Assembly (NCBI RefSeq): GCF_020991365.1
Contig: NZ_JAJLRA010000002.1
Coordinates: 186,001 to 250,000, forward strand
Length of the DNA stretch: 64,000 nucleotides
Reading direction: 5' to 3'
Origin: Streptacidiphilus sp. ASG 303
GTDB taxonomy: Bacteria > Actinomycetota > Actinomycetes > Streptomycetales > Streptomycetaceae
In this document: positions 22,994 to 32,084 of the stretch, in pieces
How positions within the stretch are numbered: position 1 is the stretch's first letter
How the letters are laid out: every line of letters starts with the position of its first letter
Notes under the pieces: model-generated
What the model was told of the DNA's origin: nothing
What the model saw: the letters and a program-made list of their open reading frames with translations, nothing else
Database searches by the model: none
Position numbers and translations under genes: made by a program

Positions 22994-23953
22994 ATGCCCG
23001 CCCAGCCCAAGGACATCCCCGTCCCCGACCGGAGCGGCACGCTCGCGGTCGTCACCGGGGCCAACAGCGGCATCGGCTTCGAGACCGCCCGCCGCCTGGC
23101 GCGGGCGGGGGCCGAGGTGGTGCTGGCCGTCCGCAACGCGGCGAAGGGCGCCGAGGCCGTCGACCGGATCCGCCGGGAGCACCCGGACGCCGCCGTCTCC
23201 GCCGAGCCGCTGGACCTCGCCGACCTCGGCTCGGTGTCCGCCTTCGCCCGCCTGCTGCTCGACCGCGACCGCCCCCTCGACCTGCTGGTCAACAACGCCG
23301 GGATCATGGCGGTGCCCACCCGCCACACCACGGCCGACGGCTTCGAGCTGCAGTTCGGCACCAACCACCTGGGGCACTTCGCCCTCACCGGCCGGCTGCT
23401 GCCGCTGCTGGTGCGCGGCCGCTCGCCGCGGGTGGTCACCGTCAGCAGCCTCGCCCACTTCATCGGCCGCCTGGACTTCGGCGACCTGCAGGCCGAGCGC
23501 TCGTACGGCGCCTGGCGCGCCTACGGGGCCTCCAAGCTCGCCAACCTGCTCTTCGCCAAGGAGCTGCAGCGGCGCAGCGACCGCGGCGGCTGGGGACTGC
23601 TCAGCGCGGCCGCCCACCCCGGCTCCACCGTGACCAACCTGCAGCACGCCGGGCCCAACCTGGGCACGGGGAGGGAGGGGGGCGGCATGAGCGCCCTGGT
23701 CATGTCGCTGCCCGGCGCGGCGCAGCAGCCGGAGCAGGGCGCGCTCCCCACCCTGTACGCGGCGACCGGGCCGGACGCCGCGGGCGGCGGCTACTACGGT
23801 CCGGACGGCGTGTTCGGCACCACCGGCGGGCCCGCCCCCGCCCGGGCGAGCCGTCGCGCGCAGGACGAGGGGACCGCCGCCCGGCTCTGGGACGTGTCCG
23901 AGCAGCTGACGGGCGTCCGGTACGACCACCCGGCCCCCGCGGAGCGCCCCTGA
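22994..23953 (+). CDS. Short-chain dehydrogenase/reductase, retinol-dehydrogenase-like
   Basis: A 319-residue Rossmann-fold oxidoreductase. The nucleotide site is [16 protein letters not shown], followed by [18 protein letters not shown], a catalytic Ser in VSSLAHF, and the YGASK active-site pair. Length and sequence are typical of the RDH/WWOX-like SDR group that uses NADP(H); the real substrate is unknown. ATG at 22994 is preceded by GGAGGAG. It is controlled, most probably, by the divergent TetR regulator. Confidence 0.93.
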   Translation: MPAQPKDIPVPDRSGTLAVVTGANSGIGFETARRLARAGAEVVLAVRNAAKGAEAVDRIRREHPDAAVSAEPLDLADLGSVSAFARLLLDRDRPLDLLVNNAGIMAVPTRHTTADGFELQFGTNHLGHFALTGRLLPLLVRGRSPRVVTVSSLAHFIGRLDFGDLQAERSYGAWRAYGASKLANLLFAKELQRRSDRGGWGLLSAAAHPGSTVTNLQHAGPNLGTGREGGGMSALVMSLPGAAQQPEQGALPTLYAATGPDAAGGGYYGPDGVFGTTGGPAPARASRRAQDEGTAARLWDVSEQLTGVRYDHPAPAERP

Positions 23954-24072
23954 CGCCGCCCGCCGCCGGCAGCCCGCCGCCCGGCCCCCGTCGCACGGCC
24001 CCGCCGCACCTCGCCCCTGACGCACCTCGCCCCCTGAGCCGTCCCGCCCCGCCCCGCCCGGAGGACCCGCCC

Positions 24073-25218
24073 GTGCCCCGCACCACTCCCCCGTCCCGCC
24101 TCGCCCGCCTGCTGCGGCCCGCCGCGCTCGGCGGCATCCCCACCGGGGAGCGGCTGGAGCGCATCCTCGCCTCGCCGCACCACGCCGACGGGACCTTCCG
24201 CAACCCGGCGGCCCCCGACATCCCCGTGCCGGCCGGCGGCCGGACGGAGCTGCTGCGGAGCATGCTGCGCCGCGCCGACCGCGTGCGCCGCTCGCCCGCC
24301 GCACCGGTCCCGCTGCACCGGGAGGCCCCGTCCGGTCCGCCCGCCTCCGGACTGCGGCTCACCTGGCTCGGCCACTCCACGGTGCTGGCCGAGATCGACG
24401 GCGCCCGGGTGCTCTTCGACCCGGTGTGGGGCGAGCGCTGCTCGCCCGTGCGGTTCGCCGGGCCGCGCCGGCTGCACCCGGTGCCGCTGCCGCTCGACGG
24501 GCTGGGCCCGCTGGACGCCGTCGTGATCTCCCACGACCACTACGACCACCTGGACATGCCGACCGTCCGCGCCCTGGCGGGCAGCGGCGCCCTGTTCGCC
24601 GTACCGCTGGGGGTGGGCGCGCACCTGGAGCGGTGGGGCGTGCCGGCCGGCCGGATCGCCGAGCTGGACTGGCACGAGTCGGTCGGGGCCGCCGGGCTGA
24701 CGCTCACCGCGACCCCGGCCCGCCACTTCTGCGGGCGGGGACTGCGCCGCCGCACCCTGTGGGCGTCGTGGGCGGTGGCGGGGCCGCGGCACCGGGTCTT
24801 CCACAGCGGCGACACCGGCTACTTCCCGGGGTTCGCGGAGATCGGCGCGGCCCACGGGCCGTTCGACGCGACGATGGTGCAGATCGGCGCGTACAGCGAG
24901 TTCTGGCCGGACATCCACATGACGCCGGAGGAGGGGCTCCGGGCCCACGCCGACCTGGGCGGCGGGGTGCTGCTGCCGATCCACTGGGGGACGTTCAACC
25001 TGGCGCCGCACCCGTGGGACGAGCCGGCCGAGCGCACCCTGGCCGCGGCGGAGGCGGCGGGTGCCGAGGTGGCGGTGCCGGTGCCGGGACGCCCGTTCGA
25101 ACCGGGCGGCGAGCTGCCGCGCGAGCCCTGGTGGCGGTCGGCGGCCGTCCCCGCGCCCGGCGCGGCCCGGGCCGGCGGCGCGGCCGCGGCGCCCGTCACG
25201 GCGGGCCTGGAGGGGTAG
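24073..25218 (+). CDS. Metallo-beta-lactamase-fold hydrolase (UlaG/NAPE-PLD-like)
   Basis: A 381-residue protein. The metal-binding motif is VISHDHYDHLDMPT, with further ligands likely in PARHFCGRG, FHSGDTGYFPGF, and LLPIHWGTFNL. The fold starts with LTWLGHSTVLAEIDGARVLFDP. This arrangement is that of the UlaG/NAPE-PLD group (phosphodiesterase or lactonase) rather than beta-lactamases. The first 90 residues and last 40 are less conserved. GTG at 24073 follows GGAGGA. It lies 120 bases after the SDR gene on the same strand and may be co-transcribed. Confidence 0.9.
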   Translation: MPRTTPPSRLARLLRPAALGGIPTGERLERILASPHHADGTFRNPAAPDIPVPAGGRTELLRSMLRRADRVRRSPAAPVPLHREAPSGPPASGLRLTWLGHSTVLAEIDGARVLFDPVWGERCSPVRFAGPRRLHPVPLPLDGLGPLDAVVISHDHYDHLDMPTVRALAGSGALFAVPLGVGAHLERWGVPAGRIAELDWHESVGAAGLTLTATPARHFCGRGLRRRTLWASWAVAGPRHRVFHSGDTGYFPGFAEIGAAHGPFDATMVQIGAYSEFWPDIHMTPEEGLRAHADLGGGVLLPIHWGTFNLAPHPWDEPAERTLAAAEAAGAEVAVPVPGRPFEPGGELPREPWWRSAAVPAPGAARAGGAAAAPVTAGLEG

Positions 25219-25255
25219 GCGGGACCGCCCGGACACGCCCGTCCCCGGACACGCG

Positions 25256-25285
25256 AAGGGCCCGCGCCGTACGGCGCGGGCCCTT
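25256..25285. terminator. Perfect 30-bp palindrome between convergent genes
   Basis: AAGGGCCCGCGCCGT and its complement are joined without a spacer. It lies between the hydrolase gene (plus) and the cold-shock gene (minus) and can end both transcripts. Confidence 0.85.
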
Positions 25286-25303
25286 GCGGACATCCCGAGG
25301 GTG

Positions 25304-25507
25304 TCAGAGCGGACGGATGTTCTCCGCCTGGGGGCCCTTCTGGCCCTGGGTGACGTCGAACTCGACCTTCTGGCCCTCGAACAGCTCACGGAAGCCCTGA
25401 GCCGCGATGTTCGAGTAGTGGGCGAAGACGTCGGCGCCGCCGCCGTCCTGCTCGATGAAGCCGAAGCCCTTCTCGCTGTTGAACCACTTCACGGTACCGG
25501 TGGCCAT
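25304..25507 (-). CDS. Cold-shock-domain RNA chaperone (CspA family)
   Basis: A 67-residue protein that is a single cold-shock domain: [20 protein letters not shown] at the start with RNP1 (KGFGFI) and RNP2 (VFAHYS), ending [10 protein letters not shown]. It binds single-stranded RNA and DNA and melts secondary structure. GAAGGAGG lies six bases before the ATG on the coding strand. The gene has a long structured leader with an attenuator-like hairpin (see the adjacent regulatory entry). Confidence 0.97.
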   Translation of the reverse strand: MATGTVKWFNSEKGFGFIEQDGGGADVFAHYSNIAAQGFRELFEGQKVEFDVTQGQKGPQAENIRPL

Positions 25508-25671
25508 AGCCGCCTCCTTCTGGGGCAGAGTCAGGATCCGCACCTCGCGGACCCCACGTCGCCGCGATCCCCATCCGGATGACACCGGGCAAACAAAAGT
25601 GCGCCTGTGGTTGGACCAGCAGGCGCACACAAGAGTTCTTGGGAACCAAAACTGCAACAAGAACGACCGTA
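25508..25671 (-). promoter_or_regulatory. Cold-shock gene promoter and structured 5' leader with U-tract hairpin
   Basis: Read on the minus strand, a TACGGT -10 box (25666-25671) precedes a leader of about 150 bases. The leader can form a 7-bp helix (25635-25641 with 25658-25664). It can also form a longer hairpin at 25599-25628: nine pairs GTGCGCCTG/CAGGCGCAC, a bulged C, then TGGT/ACCA around a 3-base loop. The hairpin is followed directly by TTTTGTTT (25598-25591), which is an intrinsic-terminator layout and stands out in this GC-rich genome. A similar leader is, from memory, conserved before Streptomyces cold-shock genes. Confidence 0.75.
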
Positions 25672-25725
25672 GCACGGCCGGGGGGAACGGGCCAGCAATA
25701 TCCGCTCCCCCCGGCCGTGTCGGCG

Positions 25726-27153
25726 TCAGCTGCGGCTGACCGCCGGGTCGGGCGCGGCCTCGCCGGCCGTCTCCGGACCCGCCGCGTCCGGCGCCGCGCC
25801 GGCCCGCGGGCCGTCCCCGTGGCCCGGCCACCAGGCGGCGTGCCCGATGAGCGCGGTGAGCGCGGGGGTGAAGAAGAGGGCCATCACGAAGGCGGCGACC
25901 ACGATGCCGAAGGCGACCGCGAAGCCCATCTGGGTGAAGAAGGAGTTGCCCGCCAGCATCAGGGTGGCGAAGGAGGCCGCCAGGATGAAGCCGGCGGCGG
26001 CCACCGTCGGACCGCTGTGCCGGACGGCCATGCTCGCCGCCTCGCGCGGGGACCGGCCCTCACGGGCCTCCTCCCGCAGGCGGGCGATCATCAGGATGTT
26101 GTAGTCGGTGCCGATGGCGACGACGAACAGGTAGACGATGATCGGCAGCATGAACATCAGGCCGGCCTCGCCCTGCACCTTCTGGAAGAGCAGGGTGGTG
26201 GCGCCGAGCGTGGCGCCGAAGCCGAGCCCCACCGAAGCCATCAGGTACCAGGGCGCCACGACGCTGCGGAGCAGCAGGCCCAGGATCACCATGATCACCA
26301 TGATCAGGATCGCGGCGACGGGGAAGACCAGCCGGTAGTCGTGGTCCATCGCCAGGTTGATGTCCTTGTAGACGGCGGTGATGCCGCCGACCAGGGCGGT
26401 GGTCCCGGCGGGGGCCGAGGCGTGCGCAGTGCCGCGCAGCCGGTCCACGGTGTCGATCGCGGCGCCGGAGGCCGGGGCGTCCTTGAGCAGGACGGTGAAG
26501 TCGGCGGTCGACCCGTCCCTGCTCAGGCCGGTCCGCGGGTCCACGGCTGCCGCGGCGACGCCGGGCACGGCCTGGAGCTTCCGCTGGAACGCGGGGAGGG
26601 CGGCCCGGTCGAGCTGCCCGCCGGCCCTGACCAGGTAGACGTGGGTGGGCTCGGCGGCGCCGGCCGAGTACGCCTTCATCATCGTGTCCTGGACGACCAT
26701 CGACTCCTTGTCCTTGGGCATGGAGCCGGAGGCCAGGTCGAAGGTGCCGGTGAAGCCGAACGCGGCGGCGGCCAGCGCCGCCATGACCGCGCCGGAGACG
26801 CCGGCCACCAGGCCGGGGCGCCGCCCGGTGGTGGCGCCGAACGCGGCGAAGCGGGCGCCGCTCGGCTCCCGCTGCCAGTTCCGGGACGGCCAGAAGAGGA
26901 CGCGCGGGCTGAAGAGCGAGAGCACGGCCGGGAAGAGGGTGAGCGCGGCCAGCAGCGTCACGGCGACGGCGATGGCGAGGGACGGCCCGAGGGAGCGGAA
27001 CATGCCCAGCGAGGAGAGGACCAGCGCCATGAAGGCGATGATCACCGCGCCGGCGGCGGAGGCGATGGCCTCGCCGACCCGGCCGACCGCGTTGACCATG
27101 GCCTCCCTGCGCTCGTCCCCGGCGCGCAGCCGCTCCCGGTAGCGGAACATCAA
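25726..27153 (-). pseudogene. MMPL family transporter lacking its N-terminal part
   Basis: A 475-residue frame that corresponds only to the C-terminal two thirds of an MMPL/RND permease (normally 700-750 residues). It opens at MMFRYRERLRAGDERREAMV, the loop that follows transmembrane helix 4 in intact relatives. The first helix, the first extracytoplasmic domain and helices 2-4, about 250 residues, are absent. Helices 5 onward, the second extracytoplasmic domain (residues about 125-235) and the six C-terminal helices with [20 protein letters not shown] are intact. An in-frame TAG lies five codons before the TTG/ATG start. It is divergent from an intact MMPL gene. Either a decayed gene or an expressed half-transporter; the former is more likely. 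Confidence 0.75.
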
Positions 27154-27165
27154 GTACGCAGCGGC

Positions 27166-27196
27166 ATCCTAGGAAGCTTGCTTGCCGCCCGGCAAG
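27166..27196 (-). promoter_or_regulatory. Promoter-operator directly upstream of the truncated MMPL gene
   Basis: On the minus strand TTGCCG (27190-27195), an 18-base spacer, and TAGGAT (27166-27171) make a plausible sigma-70-type promoter. The -35 box overlaps an inverted repeat CTTGCCG-CC-CGGCAAG (27181-27196), of the kind bound by TetR or MarR repressors of MMPL genes. It lies only about 13 bases before the remaining coding sequence. The rest of 27197-27492 holds the promoter region of the divergent MMPL gene and no recognisable gene. Confidence 0.55.
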
Positions 27197-27492
27197 TTGG
27201 TTTCGACCTCCCCGGATGCCGCACCCATCCTCCCGCGGCCGGAGGCCCCGCCGTCTCCTGCGCGGGGTGGATCCGCCTCCACCTGCGGGAGGAGCCACCG
27301 CCCCCGACAGCCCCTCAGGGGCGCCCGTAGGGAGAACCCCACCCCCCTCCTGGGGCCAGGACCAGGGTCGGGTCGGCCGCTGGCCGGATGTCCGCCCCGG
27401 CGCCGGATCCCTAGCGTCGTGGACAGCGCCGCAGCGAGCGGCGGCACCGATTCCGGCGGCCCGCACCGCCGTCTTCCCGAGGGGGACCCGAC

Positions 27493-29760
27493 GTGTCACA
27501 CCGACCAGGCCTCGCCGCCGCCATGGGCGGCTGGAGCGCCCGGCACCGCTGGGCCGCCGTCACCGGCTGGCTGCTCTTCGTCGTCCTCGCCGCCTGGCTC
27601 GGCGGCGTCGCCGGCAGCGTGAGGATCGACGACTCCGAGCAGATGCCCGGGCAGGTCGCCCGCGCGCACCGGATCCTCGCCGACGCCGGGATCGAGCGGC
27701 CCTCCGGCGAGAGCGTCGTCGTGCAGAGCCCGTCCCTGACCGCCGCCGACCCGGCCTTCCGCAGCGCGGTCGCCGACGTGGTCCGCACGGTGCGCGCCAC
27801 CGGCCTGGTCTCCGGCGTGCGGTCCCCGTACGACGGCGGGGCGGTCTCCGCGGACCGCCGCACGGCGCTGGTGGCCTTCACGATGACCGACGCCCGCGGG
27901 AAGGGGACCGACGCGGAGGTCGCCACCGTGCTGGACGCGGTCGCCGGGGTGCAGGCGCGCCACCGCGGCCTGGTGGTGGAGGAGTTCGGCGACGCCAGTG
28001 CCCACCGGTGGTTCCAGGACCAGTTCAGCCACGACTTCAAGCGCGCCGAGTGGACCGCCGTGCCGCTGGCGCTGGGCATCCTGCTGGTCGCCTTCGGCGC
28101 CCTGGTCGCGGCGGTGCTGCCGGTCGTCCTCGCCCTCACCGCCTTCGTCGCCGCCGGCGGCCTGGTCGCGCTCTCCAGCCACCTGCTGCACACCAGCGAC
28201 GACGCGAGCTCGGTGATGCTGCTGGTCGGCCTCGCCGTCGGCGTCGACTACTGCCTGTTCTACCTGCGCCGCGAGCGCGAGGAGCGCGCCGCCGGGCACG
28301 ACCCGGCGACGGCGCTGCGGATCGCCGCCGCCACCTCGGGCCGGGCTGTCCTGGTCTCCGGCCTCACGGTGGTGGTCGCGATGGCCGGCATGTTCCTCAC
28401 CGGCATCGCCGACTTCCGGGCCATGGCTGCGGGCACCATCGTGGTCGTCGTCACCGCCGTCCTGGGGTCGCTCACCGTGCTGCCCGCCCTGCTCTCCCTC
28501 CTCGGCGACCGCGTCGAGAGGGGCCGCGTGCCGCTGCTCGGCCGGCTGCGCCGCGCCGGCACCGCCGAGGGCGGCCGCTTCTGGAACGCGGTGCTCACCC
28601 CCGTGCTGCGCCGGCCGCTCGCCGCCGCCCTGCTCTCCACCGGCGTCCTGCTGGCCCTCGCCGCCCCGCTGCTGACCCTGCACACCGCGAACCTCACCTT
28701 CGAGCAGCAGATCCCCCGGGGCAACGCCCTGGTGACGACGTACCAGCGGATCCAGGCGGCCTTCCCCGGCGACCCGGCCCCCGCCACCGTCGTGGTCAAG
28801 GCGGCCGACATCGACTCCCCGCGGATGCGGCGGGCCGTCGCCGACTTCCGGCGGGCCGCCGTCGCCACGGGCCGCATGCACGAGCCGATCCGGGTCGAGA
28901 CGCACTCCGCGCAGGACGTCGCCGTGATCAGCGTCCCGCTGGCGGGCTCGGGCAACGACGCCGCCAGCGACGAGGCCCTGCGGACCCTCCGCGAGGAGGT
29001 CGTCCCGCACACCCTCGGCGCGGTCCCCGGCACCGAGGCGCCCGTCACCGGCGAGACGGCCGGAAGCCACGACTTCAACCGGCAGATGTCCGACAGCCTG
29101 CTGCCCGTCCTCGGCTTCGTGACCGCCTTCGCCTTCCTGCTCATGCTGCTCTTCTTCCGCTCCCTGACGGTCGCGGCGACCGCGGTGGCGCTCAACCTGC
29201 TCTCGGTCGCCGCCGCCTACGGCGTGCTGGCGCTGGTCTTCCAGCACGGCGTCGGGGCCTCGCTGCTCGGCACGGCGGGGGTCGGCGCGGTGGAGTCGTG
29301 GGTGCCGCTCTTCCTCTTCGTGATCCTCTTCGGCCTGTCGATGGACTACCACGTCTTCGTGGTCTCCCGGATCAAGGAGGCCCGCGACCGGGGCATGGAC
29401 ACCCGCTCCGCCGTCTCGTACGGCATCCGCAGCACCGCGGGCGTGGTGACCAGCGCGGCCGTGATCATGGTGGCGGTGTTCTCGGTGTTCGGCACGCTCT
29501 CCGTGCAGTCGATGAAGCAGATGGGCGTGGGGCTGGCCGTGGCCGTCCTGGTGGACGCCACCGTCATCCGCGGGGTGCTGCTGCCCTCGGTGATGAGCCT
29601 GCTGGGCGAGCGCAACTGGTACCTGCCGCGGTGGCTGCGCCGCCTGCCGGAGCTCTCGCACGGCGGCCCCGTGCCCCCGGCGCCCGCGTCCGCCCCGCTG
29701 CCGTACCTCGTCGGCGGCGAGGACGACCCGAGGCGCGAGCGGACCGCCGCCGAGGTGTGA
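27493..29760 (+). CDS. MMPL family transporter, intact
   Basis: A 755-residue RND-superfamily permease. N-terminal helix (WLLFVVLAAWLGGVAGSV), extracytoplasmic domain 1 (about 45-190), helices 2-6 including LVGLAVGVDYCLFYLRREREERAAG, extracytoplasmic domain 2 (about 390-535), and six further helices with FGLSMDYHVFVVSRIKEARD. The charged Asp-Tyr pairs of helices 4 and 10, thought to relay protons, are present in both halves. Substrates of actinobacterial MMPL proteins are lipids, siderophores or drugs and cannot be told here. GTG at 27493 has a GAGGGGGA site. A Ser/Arg-rich tail ends the protein. Confidence 0.93.
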   Translation: MSHRPGLAAAMGGWSARHRWAAVTGWLLFVVLAAWLGGVAGSVRIDDSEQMPGQVARAHRILADAGIERPSGESVVVQSPSLTAADPAFRSAVADVVRTVRATGLVSGVRSPYDGGAVSADRRTALVAFTMTDARGKGTDAEVATVLDAVAGVQARHRGLVVEEFGDASAHRWFQDQFSHDFKRAEWTAVPLALGILLVAFGALVAAVLPVVLALTAFVAAGGLVALSSHLLHTSDDASSVMLLVGLAVGVDYCLFYLRREREERAAGHDPATALRIAAATSGRAVLVSGLTVVVAMAGMFLTGIADFRAMAAGTIVVVVTAVLGSLTVLPALLSLLGDRVERGRVPLLGRLRRAGTAEGGRFWNAVLTPVLRRPLAAALLSTGVLLALAAPLLTLHTANLTFEQQIPRGNALVTTYQRIQAAFPGDPAPATVVVKAADIDSPRMRRAVADFRRAAVATGRMHEPIRVETHSAQDVAVISVPLAGSGNDAASDEALRTLREEVVPHTLGAVPGTEAPVTGETAGSHDFNRQMSDSLLPVLGFVTAFAFLLMLLFFRSLTVAATAVALNLLSVAAAYGVLALVFQHGVGASLLGTAGVGAVESWVPLFLFVILFGLSMDYHVFVVSRIKEARDRGMDTRSAVSYGIRSTAGVVTSAAVIMVAVFSVFGTLSVQSMKQMGVGLAVAVLVDATVIRGVLLPSVMSLLGERNWYLPRWLRRLPELSHGGPVPPAPASAPLPYLVGGEDDPRRERTAAEV

Positions 29761-30126
29761 GCGGCCGTGCCGCCCGCGTGCGGCGCCGGGTCCCGCGGCG
29801 TGCGGGGCCCGGCGCCGCACGGCCGTCCCCGGGGCTGTCCCGGGGACGGCCCCGGAGCGCGGCGGGAGCGGGCACGGAGGCGTGCGGCCCGGCCGGTCCG
29901 GGCACGCGCCGCCCCGATCGGCGCACCGGCCGCTCCCCCGACCGGGGCGCCCCCGGACAGGGCTGCCACCGGACAGGGCTGCCACCGGGCAGGGCGCCCC
30001 GGGACGAGAAGCCTGGGACAGGTCTGCCACCGGGGGCCGGGCCGTCCGGCCGGGACGCCGACGCGGCCCGGCCGTCTGCGAGACTGGCCGGACCCGTACC
30101 GCCGCAGACCGGAGCACCGCCGCCGC
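29761..30126. other. Intergenic region with 16-bp tandem repeat
   Basis: This 366-bp gap holds two exact tandem copies of CCGGACAGGGCTGCCA (29953-29984), a third degenerate copy, and a fourth related copy near 30010-30030. GC-rich inverted segments follow the MMPL gene at about 29770-29850. No additional gene was recognised. Confidence 0.55.
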
Positions 30127-31023
30127 ATGAACAGCCTCCCCTTCGACGAGAGCCGCGCCCGCACCGTCCTGGAGGCCGCCTGCGCCCGCGCCGGACTGCC
30201 CTCCCCCGCCGGCGCGCGCCTGCTCGCCCTCGGCGAGAACGCGGTCCTCGCCGTCGACCACGTGGTGGTGAAGATCGGCCGGGATGCCGGCCTCGCCGAG
30301 CGGGCCGAGCGGGAGCTGCGCGTCGCGGAGTGGCTCGCCGGGCAGGGCGTGCCCGCGCCGCGGCCGGCCGCCGCTCTGCCCGACGGCCGGCCGCTGGTCG
30401 TGGACGGCCACCCGGTGACCGTCTGGGAGCGGCTGCCGGACGCCGTGCGCCCCGCCGGACCGGCCGACCTGGCCGAGCTGCTGCGGGCCGTGCACCGGCT
30501 GCCCGCCCCGCCGGTGCCGCTGCCGCGCCGCGACCTGCTCTCCGGGGTGGAGCGCTGGCTGCTCGCCGCGGAGGGGCACATCGACCCGGCCGACGCCGCC
30601 TACCTGCGGTCCCGACGCGACGGGTTCGCGGAGGCCGCGGCGGAGCTGGTGCCGCACCTGCCGCCCGGCCCGATCCACGGCGACGCCCTGACCCGCAACG
30701 TCCACATCGGGCCGGACGGACCGGTCCTGCTGGACCTGGAGACCTTCTCCGGCGACCTGCGGGAGCACGACCTGGTGGTGATGGCGCTGAGCCACGACCG
30801 CTACGGCGTGCCCGCCGCCGCCTACCGCGCGTTCACCGGGACCTACGGGTGGGACGTGCGGGACTGGGAGGGGTGCGCGGTGCTGCGGGGCGCCCGGGAG
30901 ACCGCGAGCGCCTCCTGGGTCGCGCAGCACGTGCCGGGCAACCCGGCGGCACGCGCCGAGTTCCGCCGCCGGGTGGAGTCGCTGCGCGCGGGCGACGCCT
31001 CCGTGCGCTGGTACCCCTTCTGA
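30127..31023 (+). CDS. Aminoglycoside-phosphotransferase-fold (APH family) protein
   Basis: A 298-residue kinase-like protein. It has the LGENAVLAVDHVVVKIGRD nucleotide-binding region and the Brenner-type catalytic motif GPIHGDALTRNV, followed by the metal-binding segment VLLDLETFSGDLREHDLV. The family covers aminoglycoside and macrolide kinases, choline and homoserine kinases, and many of unknown substrate; nothing here points to antibiotic resistance. ATG at 30127 is the first strong start after the repeat region. It converges on the exonuclease gene. Confidence 0.88.
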   Translation: MNSLPFDESRARTVLEAACARAGLPSPAGARLLALGENAVLAVDHVVVKIGRDAGLAERAERELRVAEWLAGQGVPAPRPAAALPDGRPLVVDGHPVTVWERLPDAVRPAGPADLAELLRAVHRLPAPPVPLPRRDLLSGVERWLLAAEGHIDPADAAYLRSRRDGFAEAAAELVPHLPPGPIHGDALTRNVHIGPDGPVLLDLETFSGDLREHDLVVMALSHDRYGVPAAAYRAFTGTYGWDVRDWEGCAVLRGARETASASWVAQHVPGNPAARAEFRRRVESLRAGDASVRWYPF

Positions 31024-31054
31024 GGGCAGCGGCTGCGGCGGCCGCGCGCCCGGG

Positions 31055-31765
31055 TCACGGACGCCGCAGCGGCCACCGGCCGTCCACCACGGCCCGGGGG
31101 TCCTTCTCCCGCCGCAGCCACGCCTGGAAGTCCTCCGCCCAGGCGGCGTACCAGCCGACCTGCTGCGTGTGGAGGTCGGACGGGTGCGGCTCCCCCACCT
31201 GGCGCGGGTAGCGTTCGGCCAGCCGGACGGCGACCCGCACCGCGGCCAGGGCGTCGCTGCCCGCCTCGTGGGCGTCGGCCAGCTCCACGCCGTAGACCCC
31301 GCAGACGCTCTGCAGGCTGCGTGAGCCGCGGCGGTAGCGGTCGACCGAGCGGTCCACCACCAGCGGGTCGAGGACCGGTCCCACCGGGCGGCCCCCCAGC
31401 CGCTCCTCCAGGGAGGGCAGGCCGTGGCGGCGCAGCTCGGCGTCGAGCAGGCTGAGGTCGAAGGGCGCGTTGAAGGCCACCACCGGCACCCCGGTCTCCA
31501 GGCGGCGGCAGAGCAGCTCGGCGATCTCCCCGACCGCGCCGGGCGCCGGGCGCCCCTCGGCGGCGGCCCGCTCGGTGCTGATGCCGTGGATGGCCGCGGC
31601 CTCGGACGGTATGGGCACGCCCGGGTCGACGAGCCAGGCGGTGGTGTGCACCGGCTCGCCGCCCTTGGTGTCCACCAGTGCGGCGGTGACGATGCGTGAT
31701 GTGTCCGGGTCCGTCCCCGTCGTCTCCAGGTCGAACCCGACCAGCGGCTCGTGCCACCAGCTCAT
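31055..31765 (-). CDS. DEDDh 3'-5' exonuclease (DnaQ/epsilon-like)
   Basis: A 236-residue nuclease. The DEDDh residues are visible: Exo I in LVGFDLETTGTDPDTSRIVT (D, E), Exo II in VPVVAFNAPFDLSLLDAELR (D), and Exo III in ADAHEAGSDALAAVRV (H, D). Stand-alone proteins of this type trim RNA or DNA and are common in Streptomyces. GGAGGAGAGG precedes the ATG on the coding strand by about seven bases. The C-terminal 60 residues (QQVGWYAAWAEDFQAWLR) are a conserved actinobacterial extension. Confidence 0.92.
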   Translation of the reverse strand: MSWWHEPLVGFDLETTGTDPDTSRIVTAALVDTKGGEPVHTTAWLVDPGVPIPSEAAAIHGISTERAAAEGRPAPGAVGEIAELLCRRLETGVPVVAFNAPFDLSLLDAELRRHGLPSLEERLGGRPVGPVLDPLVVDRSVDRYRRGSRSLQSVCGVYGVELADAHEAGSDALAAVRVAVRLAERYPRQVGEPHPSDLHTQQVGWYAAWAEDFQAWLRREKDPRAVVDGRWPLRRP

Positions 31766-32084
31766 GTGCGGCGTCCTCTCCTCCGGCCCCCGTGAGGCGT
31801 CCATCATCCCGTGCGCCTCTGACAAGCGGACGCGGGACCCGGCGGCGGCCCGGGCCGCGGACCGGGGCCGCGGCACCGGCGGGGCCGGGGGCCGGGGCGT
31901 GCGGCGCCCGGTGCACAGGGCCCCGTCGGGGAGGCGGCCGCCCGGGGGCCGGTGCGCGCCGGGGGTCCGCGCGGCCCGGGCCGCGGGACGCGCGCGGGCG
32001 GGCGGGGCGGGGCGCGGCGGAGAACCGGACCGGACGGGCAGGACGGCCAGGACGGGCAGGACGGCCAGGACGGGGCCCGGCGCG
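31766..32084. other. Intergenic region with 9-bp repeats downstream of the HEPN gene
   Basis: In this 319-bp gap, five nonamers alternate GGACGGGCA and GGACGGCCA in register at 32032-32076, ending eight bases before the stop codon of the SAV2148-type gene. The rest is GC-rich without a recognisable gene. It must contain the exonuclease promoter. Confidence 0.55.

Noticed and set aside
27493-29760. MMPL pair considered as a duplicated half-transporter system
   Set aside because: The plus-strand gene is complete by itself, and the minus-strand one lacks only an N-terminal part, so complementation by halves is not needed to explain them.
30127-31023. APH-fold gene considered as an antibiotic-resistance gene
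   Set aside because: The fold is shared by many kinases of unrelated substrates, and no biosynthetic or resistance context is present.
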